A program made the position numbers and the translations under genes. The notes beneath the pieces are model-generated. The model saw only the letters and a list, made by a program, of their open reading frames with translations. It ran no database searches and was not told where the DNA came from. A DNA stretch of 6,280 bases from an uncultured bacterium. Lineage in GTDB: Bacteria; Patescibacteriota; Patescibacteriia; Patescibacteriales; Patescibacteriaceae. The stretch covers positions 1-6,280 of the forward strand of contig CALMNI010000189.1 of the NCBI GenBank assembly GCA_937868555.1, read 5' to 3'. Shown in pieces: positions 1-5,481 of this stretch; positions within the stretch are counted from its first letter, which is position 1, and each line of letters opens with the position of its first letter.

Positions 1-1
1 C

Positions 2-1813
2 GCTTCTTTGTTGCCGGAAAATGATGCTTCTTTGCTCTTCGTTAATTCCGGGATGTTCCCCTTGGTTCCGTATTTGCTTGGACAAAAGCATCCGGCGGGC
101 AAGCGCTTAGTTGATTCTCAGAAATCATTTCGAACCGAAGATATTGAGGAGGTTGGTGACAACCGACATAATACTTTTTTTGAAATGCTTGGCAACTGGT
201 CACTGGGGGATAAAGAGGCCTTTGAGGATGGAACAGCATATTGGAAATCGCAGCAATTAAGCTGGTGGTATGAATTTTTAGTTGAAGTATTGAAAGTTGA
301 CCCATCAAAATTGTATCAGTCTGTCTACGCAGGTTCCGCAGATGGTCAAATTCCTAAAGATACTGAATCAATCGAAGCTCTACTGCAGATTTTTGCTAAA
401 TATAATATTGATGCAGACGAGGGGGCAATGACACTTGGTAAAGGCGCTGACGGCCCGGGCGAAGAAGTTGATTTTAAAAGCAAACAACGAATTTTTGCGT
501 ATCGAGATAAGAACTGGTGGCAGCGCGGGGATGCCGTTGGCGAATTAGGCGGGCCTGATTCAGAAACTTTTTATGACACCGGTAAAGCGCATGATCCTAA
601 ATACGGAAGATTTTGCCATGTTAACTGCGATTGCGGACGTTTTATTGAAATTGGTAATTCAGTGTTCATGCAGTATCAGAAAACCGAAAATGGCTGGAAA
701 GAACTTCAAAATAAAAATGTTGACTTTGGTGGAGGGCTAGAACGTCTTACTATGGCCTTGCAGGAAAACCATAGTATGTTCCTATCTGATTTATTTGTTG
801 AAGCAATTAGTAAAATTGAAACTTTGTCTGGAAAAAAGTACGAAGATAATAACCGACCCTTTGAAATTATTGCTGATCATCTCAAAGCAGCGACCTTTAT
901 TATGGGTGATGAAAAGGGGATAGGTCCATCAAACACCGATCAGGGCTATATTGTAAGGCGCTTAATACGCCGAGCGATTCGTTTTGGGCGCGAGCTGGGT
1001 ATTATCGAAGGACCATGGACAAAAAGTATTGCTGAAATTTATATACGCAATTACAGAGAGGTGTATCCGGAATTGGGTTCTAATCAAGCTTTTATAATTG
1101 AGCAGTTAGAAAAAGAAGAAATTAAATTTAGCGAAACTTTAGAAAGAGGGGAAAGGGAATTTGCCAAACTTTCCGGAAGTATTAGCGGGGAACAAGCGTT
1201 TGATTTGTATCAAAGCTATGGATTTCCTATTGAAATGACAATGGAGTTAGCTAAAGAGAAAGGATTCAGCGTTGATGAAAAGGGATTTGAAGCTGAATTG
1301 CTTAAGCATCAAGAATTATCTCGAACCGCGGCTGCTGGGAAATTTAAAGGGGGATTAGCTGACCATAGCGTTGAAGTTACTCGCTTGCATACCGCTACTC
1401 ATTTATTGCTAGCAGCATTACGTAAGGTTTTAGGCGATCATGTGCAGCAAAAAGGCAGTAATATTACGGGAGAGCGTTTGCGCTTTGATTTTCCGCATCC
1501 CGATAAAATGACCTCTGAGCAGATTGCAGAAGTTGAAAAATTAGTTAATGAAGCGATTGCCGCAAAGCTTCCTGTTCATTTTGAAGAGTTGGCTCTTGAT
1601 AAGGCTCGCGAAGTTGGCGCTAGCGGAGTGTTTGATTCTAAATACCAGGATGTAGTCAAGGTTTATTTCATGGGCAATCCTGATAACTATTTCAGCAAAG
1701 AAATTTGCGGTGGTCCTCATGTTGAAAATACTGGAGAATTAGGACATTTTAAAATACTTAAAGAAGAAAGCTCTTCGGCGGGCATTAGGCGCATTAAGGC
1801 GATATTAGAATAG
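2..1813 (+). CDS. alaS: Alanyl-tRNA synthetase, compact form lacking C-Ala (5' end outside window)
   Basis: Charges tRNA-Ala with alanine in the cytoplasm and hydrolyses mischarged tRNA. The first visible codons read A-S-L-L-P-E-N-D and align inside the conserved AlaRS N-terminus, so roughly 20-25 residues lie outside the window; the TTG at 8 is not the start. Class II motif 2 is seen in RHNTFFEMLGNWSLGD (about 163-210) and motif 3 in DFGGGLER (722-745). The HVNCDCGRFIEIGNSVFM stretch is near 617-670. The editing-domain zinc ligands are intact: HTATH at 1388-1402 and CGGPH at 1706-1720. Only about a dozen codons separate the helical tRNA-recognition region from HTATH, so the beta-barrel segment of canonical AlaRS is absent. 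The protein ends just after the SAGIRRI motif, so the coiled-coil and C-Ala domain are missing too. Canonical AlaRS is about 875 residues; this one would be about 625. I recall this compact type from CPR bacteria. It stops with TAG, and I see no clear terminator after it. Confidence 0.97.
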   Translation, partial: ASLLPENDASLLFVNSGMFPLVPYLLGQKHPAGKRLVDSQKSFRTEDIEEVGDNRHNTFFEMLGNWSLGDKEAFEDGTAYWKSQQLSWWYEFLVEVLKVDPSKLYQSVYAGSADGQIPKDTESIEALLQIFAKYNIDADEGAMTLGKGADGPGEEVDFKSKQRIFAYRDKNWWQRGDAVGELGGPDSETFYDTGKAHDPKYGRFCHVNCDCGRFIEIGNSVFMQYQKTENGWKELQNKNVDFGGGLERLTMALQENHSMFLSDLFVEAISKIETLSGKKYEDNNRPFEIIADHLKAATFIMGDEKGIGPSNTDQGYIVRRLIRRAIRFGRELGIIEGPWTKSIAEIYIRNYREVYPELGSNQAFIIEQLEKEEIKFSETLERGEREFAKLSGSISGEQAFDLYQSYGFPIEMTMELAKEKGFSVDEKGFEAELLKHQELSRTAAAGKFKGGLADHSVEVTRLHTATHLLLAALRKVLGDHVQQKGSNITGERLRFDFPHPDKMTSEQIAEVEKLVNEAIAAKLPVHFEELALDKAREVGASGVFDSKYQDVVKVYFMGNPDNYFSKEICGGPHVENTGELGHFKILKEESSSAGIRRIKAILE

Positions 1814-1862
1814 TGCTAATATTAAATAAAATTGACTGAAAAGTATTATCGGCTTGAAACCC

Positions 1863-1891
1863 TTGACATTTCTCGTCTCGGCCTATATAAT
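1863..1891 (+). promoter_or_regulatory. Consensus sigma70-type promoter for the infA-rpsI operon
   Basis: TTGACA at 1863-1868 and TATAAT at 1886-1891 are separated by exactly 17 bp, a 12/12 match to the housekeeping consensus. The expected transcription start is near 1898, which gives a leader of about 95 nt before infA. No extended -10 TG is present. This separates the unit from alaS and fits strong expression of ribosomal genes. The RNA polymerase alpha encoded in this operon lacks a CTD, so strength would have to come from the core elements rather than from an UP element; that last point is inference. Confidence 0.88.
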
Positions 1892-1942
1892 ATTTTTACA
1901 CGTAATATATCAACATTTCTTTACGTTTACAGTCTTAATTTC

Positions 1943-1982
1943 TTACCAAGAATTTGGTAAATAAGTATTTACCAAGTTTTTT
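1943..1982 (+). promoter_or_regulatory. infA leader with two mutually exclusive hairpins; possible attenuator
   Basis: TTACCAA (1943-1949) can pair with TTGGTAA (1954-1960) around a 4-nt loop, giving 7 bp. The same middle segment, TTGGTAAAT (1954-1962), can instead pair with ATTTACCAA (1967-1975) around a 4-nt loop, giving 9 bp. The second hairpin is followed directly by six T (1977-1982). This is the geometry of an antiterminator/terminator pair. A further 6-bp stem, ACGTAA (1900-1905) with TTACGT (1921-1926), lies upstream. The stems are A/T-rich, with only two G-C pairs each, so termination may be weak. The alternative reading is a protein-binding direct repeat, TTACCAAG at 1943 and 1969. 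The pairing is seen in the sequence; the function is inferred. Confidence 0.45.
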
Positions 1983-1993
1983 GTTGTTTTTGG

Positions 1994-2221
1994 ATGACAG
2001 ACACTAGCAATTCAAAAGATTTTATTGAAGTGGAAGGCGAAGTTCTTGAACTCATGCCCGCCACTTCATTCAAAGTACGGCTCGATAACGGCCATGAGAT
2101 TTTAGCCCATCTTTCAGGCAAAATGAGAATGTTTCGCATTCGCATTGCCCCGGGAGATAGGGTTAAGGTTGAAATGAGCCCCTATGATTTAACAAAGGGA
2201 CGGATTACTTACCGTCTGTAA
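1994..2221 (+). CDS. infA: Translation initiation factor IF-1
   Basis: IF1 is a small OB-fold protein that binds the 30S A site during initiation alongside IF2 and IF3. The 75-residue product has nearly the usual length (about 72). The diagnostic stretch is present: [20 protein letters not shown], then [12 protein letters not shown], then [22 protein letters not shown]. The ATG at 1994 gives a normal N-terminus with a few extra polar residues ([10 protein letters not shown]). No Shine-Dalgarno sequence precedes it; the upstream bases are T-rich and end in TTTTTGG. It is the first gene after the promoter at 1863-1891, and its leader carries the alternative hairpins described separately. It is followed after 9 nt by rpmJ, as in many bacteria. 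Confidence 0.98.
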   Translation: MTDTSNSKDFIEVEGEVLELMPATSFKVRLDNGHEILAHLSGKMRMFRIRIAPGDRVKVEMSPYDLTKGRITYRL

Positions 2222-2230
2222 TTTATAAGC

Positions 2231-2344
2231 ATGAAGGTACGAGCATCAGTTAAGAAAATTTGCAAAGACTGCAAAACAATCCGCCGCAACGGTCGGGTTA
2301 TGGTTATTTGCAAAACCCCTAAGCATAAACAGCGTCAGGGCTAA
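2231..2344 (+). CDS. rpmJ: 50S ribosomal protein bL36, zinc-binding form
   Basis: A 37-codon gene encoding a typical bL36: [20 protein letters not shown], followed by a basic tail ending HKQRQG. The zinc-ribbon ligands are Cys11, Cys14, Cys27 and His32 (CxxC...C....H), so this is the zinc-containing C+ form. The protein sits in the large subunit, where it contacts 23S rRNA late in assembly. It lies 9 nt after infA and 9 nt before rpsM, the standard neighbourhood. No Shine-Dalgarno sequence is visible; the upstream bases are ATTTATAAGC. Confidence 0.97.
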   Translation: MKVRASVKKICKDCKTIRRNGRVMVICKTPKHKQRQG

Positions 2345-2353
2345 ATATAAAGT

Positions 2354-2746
2354 ATGGCAGTACGTATCGCTGGAATTACCATCCCTAATGACAAGCGCGT
2401 TGAAATCGCCTTAACGTATATTTTCGGAATTGGCCGACATACGGCTAATAAAATTTTGGTTTCAGCCAAAGTTAATCCCGATACCCGCGTTAAGGATCTT
2501 GGAGAAGAGGAAGCGAACCGCTTGCGCGTTTTGATTGAAAAAGATATGAAAGTTGAAGGCGATTTACGCCGTGATGTCAGCGCAAACATTAAGCGTTTGC
2601 GTGATATTAACGCTTATCGCGGTACTCGTCATGCCAAGCATCTTCCCGTACGCGGCCAGCGAACTAAAACTAATAATCGAACCGTACGCGGCAACGTCCG
2701 CCGTACTGCCAGCTCGGGCAAGAAGCCATCGGCACAAAAGACTTAA
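2354..2746 (+). CDS. rpsM: 30S ribosomal protein uS13
   Basis: uS13 lies in the head of the small subunit, forms inter-subunit bridges and touches P-site tRNA through its basic tail. The 130-residue product is slightly longer than the usual 118-125. It opens with [20 protein letters not shown] and has the helix-hairpin region [12 protein letters not shown] at 24-35. [19 protein letters not shown] follows at 67-85, and the signature [20 protein letters not shown] at 89-108. The tail after residue 110 is Arg/Lys/Ser-rich, as expected. The ATG at 2354 is 9 nt after rpmJ and has no clear Shine-Dalgarno sequence. In E. coli the S4-responsive pseudoknot lies just before rpsM; the 9-nt spacer here leaves no room for it. 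Confidence 0.98.
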   Translation: MAVRIAGITIPNDKRVEIALTYIFGIGRHTANKILVSAKVNPDTRVKDLGEEEANRLRVLIEKDMKVEGDLRRDVSANIKRLRDINAYRGTRHAKHLPVRGQRTKTNNRTVRGNVRRTASSGKKPSAQKT

Positions 2747-2758
2747 TATTATTTTCCT

Positions 2759-3340
2759 ATGTCCGAAGATCAAAAGACAACTGACGTTGAAAGCTCTACC
2801 GCTCCTGTAGTGGAAGAAAAAACACCAAAGGCAGAAATTGCGCTTGACGATAGTCTTGAAGCAACCGTTGAAGTTAAGCCCGAAGGTGAAATTTTGGAAG
2901 AACTTCCTGAGGAAATTAAGAAAAAATTAGAAAAGCAAAAGGCCAATCGCCAAACAATGAAAGGCAAAAAAAAGAAGAAAACGGGCGATAAGCGCGTAAC
3001 TTCTGGTAAGGCTTTTGTTAATTCGACCTACAACAATACAATTATTACATTAACGGATAATGCTGGGAATGTTCTTTCTTGGTCTAACGCCGGCTTGGCT
3101 GGCTTTAAGGGACCTAAGAAGTCAACGCCGTACGCTGCGCAAATCATTACGCGCATTGCTGTTGAAAAAGCCAAAGAATACGGCTTATCTGAAGTAAAAG
3201 TTTTTGTTAAGGGTGTTGGTACTGGTAGAGAATCAGCTGTTCGCGCCTTAAACGCTAACGGTTTGAATATTACCTATATCAAAGATATTACTCCTTTGCC
3301 GCACAATGGCTGCCGCAGCCGCAAGCCGCGTCGAGTTTAA
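2759..3340 (+). CDS. rpsK: 30S ribosomal protein uS11 with a ~66-residue charged N-terminal extension
   Basis: uS11 sits on the 30S platform near the E site and the mRNA exit. Residues about 67-193 form a full normal uS11: [20 protein letters not shown] (87-106), [11 protein letters not shown] (118-128), GVGTGRES (152-159) and PHNGCR (181-186), ending RKPRRV. Bacterial uS11 is about 129 residues; here 193. The extra N-terminus is rich in Glu/Asp, Thr and Val, then turns lysine-rich (a run of five Lys at 70-74). An internal ATG at 2957 (Met67) would give 127 residues, almost exactly the usual size. The upstream ATG at 2759 is preferred because it follows rpsM by 12 nt, whereas the internal start would leave a 210-bp gap in a tight operon. 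Neither start has a good Shine-Dalgarno sequence. The bases before 2759, ATTTTCCT, also precede rpsI. Confidence 0.95.
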   Translation: MSEDQKTTDVESSTAPVVEEKTPKAEIALDDSLEATVEVKPEGEILEELPEEIKKKLEKQKANRQTMKGKKKKKTGDKRVTSGKAFVNSTYNNTIITLTDNAGNVLSWSNAGLAGFKGPKKSTPYAAQIITRIAVEKAKEYGLSEVKVFVKGVGTGRESAVRALNANGLNITYIKDITPLPHNGCRSRKPRRV

Positions 3341-3364
3341 TTATTTTATAAGTAATTTACGATC

Positions 3365-3880
3365 ATGCCCGGAGCAATGATGCAATCAAAACGTCCAAAG
3401 AAGCAAAGTACTTTCGCTTTGCAACTTTTGGAAAAGCAAAAGGCCAAAAAAATGTACGGTCTTCGTGAAAAGCAATTCTTCTTGACTTTCTTGAAAGCAA
3501 AGAAGAAGGGCGATGCTGGTGAAAATTTGTTACGGTTGCTTGAAATGCGCCTTGATAATGTTGTATACCGGTGCGGTTTGGCAATAACACGCGCTCAAGC
3601 CCGTCAAATGGTTAATCATGCTCAGTTTGATGTAAATGGTCAAAAAGTTGATATCCCTTCTTACCAAGTAAAAGCTGATGATGTTATTACGGTCCGTAAG
3701 TCTAAGCGTCAAAAAAAGCAGTTCAATAATTTGGATGAAAAGGTTAAGAAAGCAATTATTCCAGGATGGCTTAATTTTGATGCTAAGGAAATGACCGGCA
3801 AAGTATTGCATGAGCCGAAAAAAGAAGATCTTGATCAGTCAATTGCTAGCCAGTTAATTGTTGAATTCTATTCCCGCTAA
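3365..3880 (+). CDS. rpsD: 30S ribosomal protein uS4, N-terminally truncated
   Basis: uS4 is a primary 16S rRNA binder and assembly nucleator, and helps form the mRNA entry tunnel. Residues 20-37 (QLLEKQKAKKMYGLREKQ) match the family's QLREKQK-RIYG region. GENLLRLLEMRLDNVVYR is at 52-69, and the S4 RNA-binding fold runs about 61-112 with SYQV and DDVITVR. The protein ends LIVEFYSR. It has 171 residues against the usual about 205. It starts at MPGAMM, apparently the remnant of the PGxHG loop, so about 37 N-terminal residues are missing, including the MARY-GP segment and the zinc-cysteine region found in some family members. An in-frame TAA at 3353-3355 and only 24 nt after rpsK exclude a longer start. 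Met5 and Met6 are alternative starts. There is no Shine-Dalgarno sequence. Confidence 0.96.
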   Translation: MPGAMMQSKRPKKQSTFALQLLEKQKAKKMYGLREKQFFLTFLKAKKKGDAGENLLRLLEMRLDNVVYRCGLAITRAQARQMVNHAQFDVNGQKVDIPSYQVKADDVITVRKSKRQKKQFNNLDEKVKKAIIPGWLNFDAKEMTGKVLHEPKKEDLDQSIASQLIVEFYSR

Positions 3881-3883
3881 CAT

Positions 3884-3928
3884 TTAACGTTAATGCCCCT
3901 TTTAGGGCAAACATTTTCATACGTATGA
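3884..3928 (+). promoter_or_regulatory. Structured rpsD-rpoA spacer with a possible 11-codon upstream ORF
   Basis: The longest spacer inside the operon (44 nt) is packed with symmetric elements. TTAACGTTAA (3884-3893) is a perfect 10-bp palindrome. TGCCC (3894-3898) pairs with GGGCA (3905-3909) around a 6-nt loop. CATACGTATG (3918-3927) is a second perfect palindrome and contains the rpoA start codon. An ATG at 3893 opens an 11-codon frame, MPLLGQTFSYV, whose TGA (3926-3928) overlaps the rpoA ATG in the ATGA arrangement typical of translational coupling. The element has no U-tract, so it is not an obvious terminator. A role in coupling or repression of rpoA translation is inference; chance is possible. 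Confidence 0.35.
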
Positions 3929-4746
3929 ATACCATCGCATTGCCAAAAAAACTTTATTTCCTGCCCGCGGCTGAACCTTTCCGCGCGCAAGCCATTTTGG
4001 AGCCATTGGCTCCTGGTTATGGTACTACTCTTGGTAATGCCTTACGCCGCGTCTTATTAGCTTCGCTTCCGGGCGCAGCGGTTATTGGAGCTAAAATTGA
4101 AGGCGCTACTCATGAATTCATGGGACTACCGAATATTAAAGAAGACGTCCTTGAAATTTTGTTAAATTTAAAAAAGATTTGCTTGCGTCTTGATGAGGGT
4201 ATTGATGAAGCCCGCCTTGAATTAAAAGCCTATGGCGAAAAAGTTGTTACGGCGGCTGACATTACAAAGCAAACTGGTGTAACTATTACTAATCCGGAAT
4301 CAGTTATTGCGCACTTAACCGATATGGGTGGACAGCTTAACGTTGAAATTTTTGTTCGCCGCGGCGTTGGTTATGAAACAATTGAACAGCGCGAAGAAAA
4401 AAAGAAAGAATTAGGCTATATTGACGTCGACTCTATTTACTCCCCAGTGTTAACAGTTGGCTTGGATATTGAAAACGTCCGCGTTGGTAAAATGGTTAAC
4501 TGGGAAAAGCTTATTCTTGATATTCAAACAGACGGCACTATGAGCGTAGAGGAAGCTTTCCGCGCTTCGGCTGCTATTTTGATTGAACAGTTCAATGCTG
4601 TTCTTGCCTTGCCAACTGGTGAAGATTCTGAACCGGCTGCCGTTTCTCAAGAAGAAGCTGTTGCAGAGACAGAATCCACTGAGGATGTTGAAACCGCCGA
4701 GGAGGAAGCAGCTGATGAAAAACCTAAAAAGAAAGGTAAGAAATAA
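3925..4746 (+). CDS. rpoA: RNA polymerase alpha subunit lacking the C-terminal domain
   Basis: Alpha dimerises and nucleates assembly of beta and beta-prime into core polymerase. The N-terminal domain is complete. LEPLAPGYGTTLGNALRRVL (25-44) carries the dimerisation and assembly helix, then EDVLEILLNLK, RRGVGY, SIYSPVLTVGLDIENVRVG, and the closing helix with DGTMSVEEAFRASAAILIEQ ending about residue 228. Canonical alpha is about 310-330 residues; this one is 273. Residues 229-273 are not an alpha-CTD: they are dominated by Glu/Asp with Ala, Thr and Ser, and end in a lysine-rich KPKKKGKK. The helix-hairpin-helix residues that bind UP elements and activators are not seen. rplQ begins 9 nt after the stop, leaving no room for a frameshifted CTD. 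It sits in the expected place between rpsD and rplQ and has no Shine-Dalgarno sequence. Confidence 0.97.
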   Translation: MNTIALPKKLYFLPAAEPFRAQAILEPLAPGYGTTLGNALRRVLLASLPGAAVIGAKIEGATHEFMGLPNIKEDVLEILLNLKKICLRLDEGIDEARLELKAYGEKVVTAADITKQTGVTITNPESVIAHLTDMGGQLNVEIFVRRGVGYETIEQREEKKKELGYIDVDSIYSPVLTVGLDIENVRVGKMVNWEKLILDIQTDGTMSVEEAFRASAAILIEQFNAVLALPTGEDSEPAAVSQEEAVAETESTEDVETAEEEAADEKPKKKGKK

Positions 4747-4755
4747 TTAATTTGT

Positions 4756-5106
4756 ATGCGACACCGTAATACTGGAAAAATTCTAGATCGAAAAAAAGCG
4801 CCTCGCGAAATGATGCTTCGCAATTTAGCGGCGAGCGTGCTTTTGTACGAAAAAGTTAAGACAACCGAAGCTAAAGCAAAAACTGTCCGTTCGCTTGTTG
4901 AGCGTTTGATTACGACAGCTAAAGCAGGTGATTTAACTGCCCGGCGCGCTTTGATCAGCACTTTGCCCCAGCCTTTGGCTGTTAAGAAAGCAATGGAAGT
5001 TTTGGGCGGTCGTTATAAAGAACGCCCGGGAGGTTATACACGTCTTATAAAACTCGGTACCCGAGCTGGCGATGGCGCTGCTATGGTCCAAATCGAACTT
5101 GTTTAA
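4756..5106 (+). CDS. rplQ: 50S ribosomal protein bL17
   Basis: bL17 lies on the solvent side of the large subunit near the exit tunnel. The 116-residue product is complete and of usual length for the short form (116-127). It has the family start MRHRNTGKILDRKKAPREMM (1-20), RNLAASVLLYEKVKTTEAKA (22-41) and LVERLITTAK (47-56), and the end GGYTRLIKLGTRAGDGAAM (92-110), then VQIELV. The ATG at 4756 is 9 nt after rpoA, the usual partner. The bases before it (TAATTAATTTGT) contain no Shine-Dalgarno sequence. rplM follows after 4 nt. Confidence 0.98.
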   Translation: MRHRNTGKILDRKKAPREMMLRNLAASVLLYEKVKTTEAKAKTVRSLVERLITTAKAGDLTARRALISTLPQPLAVKKAMEVLGGRYKERPGGYTRLIKLGTRAGDGAAMVQIELV

Positions 5107-5110
5107 TGAT

Positions 5111-5473
5111 ATGCCAAAGAAACCTATTCACCGCAATCGTCACGAAATAGATGCTACTGATTTAACTATCGGCCGTTTGTCAACCCGCATCGCAACGCTT
5201 TTGCGCGGTAAGCATAAGGCTGGTTATGAACCGCATATTGATGAAGGCGATATTGTTTCAGTTACTAATATTAGCAAAATTCGCTTTAGCGGCAAAAAGC
5301 TTGCTCAAAAAGAATATTACCGCTATTCTGGTTACCCAGGCGGTTTGAAAACAAAGAAAATGTCGGAAGTATTTTCCGAAAAGCCTGGTGATGTTCTTAA
5401 GCGTGCTGTTAAGCAGATGCTTCCGCCTACGCGCTTGCGTGATGGCATGATGAAGCGTCTAACGGTTAAATAA
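5111..5473 (+). CDS. rplM: 50S ribosomal protein uL13, short C-terminus
   Basis: uL13 is an early-assembly 23S rRNA binding protein. The start is the ATG at 5111 (MPKKPIHRNRHEIDATDLTI). An open frame runs upstream to an ATG at 5072, but that would overlap rplQ and add 13 residues with no family match. Conserved parts are the DAT...GRLST segment (14-25), LRGKHKAGYEPHIDEGD (31-47), YYRYSGYPGGLK (69-80) and the KQMLPPTRLRDGMMKRL region (101-117). The protein has 120 residues against about 142 in E. coli: it stops at LTVK and lacks the usual YAG-x-HPH-type tail of about 20 residues. I recall similar ends in CPR bacteria, so it is probably lineage-typical rather than broken. The spacer after rplQ is 4 nt, and rpsI follows after 8 nt, the near-universal rplM-rpsI pair. 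Confidence 0.97.
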   Translation: MPKKPIHRNRHEIDATDLTIGRLSTRIATLLRGKHKAGYEPHIDEGDIVSVTNISKIRFSGKKLAQKEYYRYSGYPGGLKTKKMSEVFSEKPGDVLKRAVKQMLPPTRLRDGMMKRLTVK

Positions 5474-5481
5474 ATTTTCCT

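Noticed and set aside
8..10. TTG as the start of alaS
   Set aside because: The codons before it (Ala-Ser) continue the conserved AlaRS N-terminus, so the true start lies outside the window.
42..308. Open frame of 88 codons on the minus strand inside alaS
   Set aside because: It is antisense to strongly conserved AlaRS catalytic-core sequence and shows no family features; it is a shadow of the real gene.
1832..1849. TTGACT ... TATTAT as a second promoter upstream of infA
   Set aside because: Only 6 bp separate the two boxes, far too short for a sigma70 promoter.
2553..2810. Plus-strand frame across the rpsM-rpsK junction
   Set aside because: It overlaps both conserved genes in another frame and has no recognisable protein features.
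4647..4961. Minus-strand frame across the rpoA-rplQ junction
   Set aside because: It is Ser/Ala-rich because it is the complement of the rpoA acidic tail; no independent evidence of coding.
5072..5110. Longer start for rplM overlapping rplQ
   Set aside because: The 13 extra residues come from rplQ read in another frame and match nothing in uL13; the ATG at 5111 gives the normal N-terminus.
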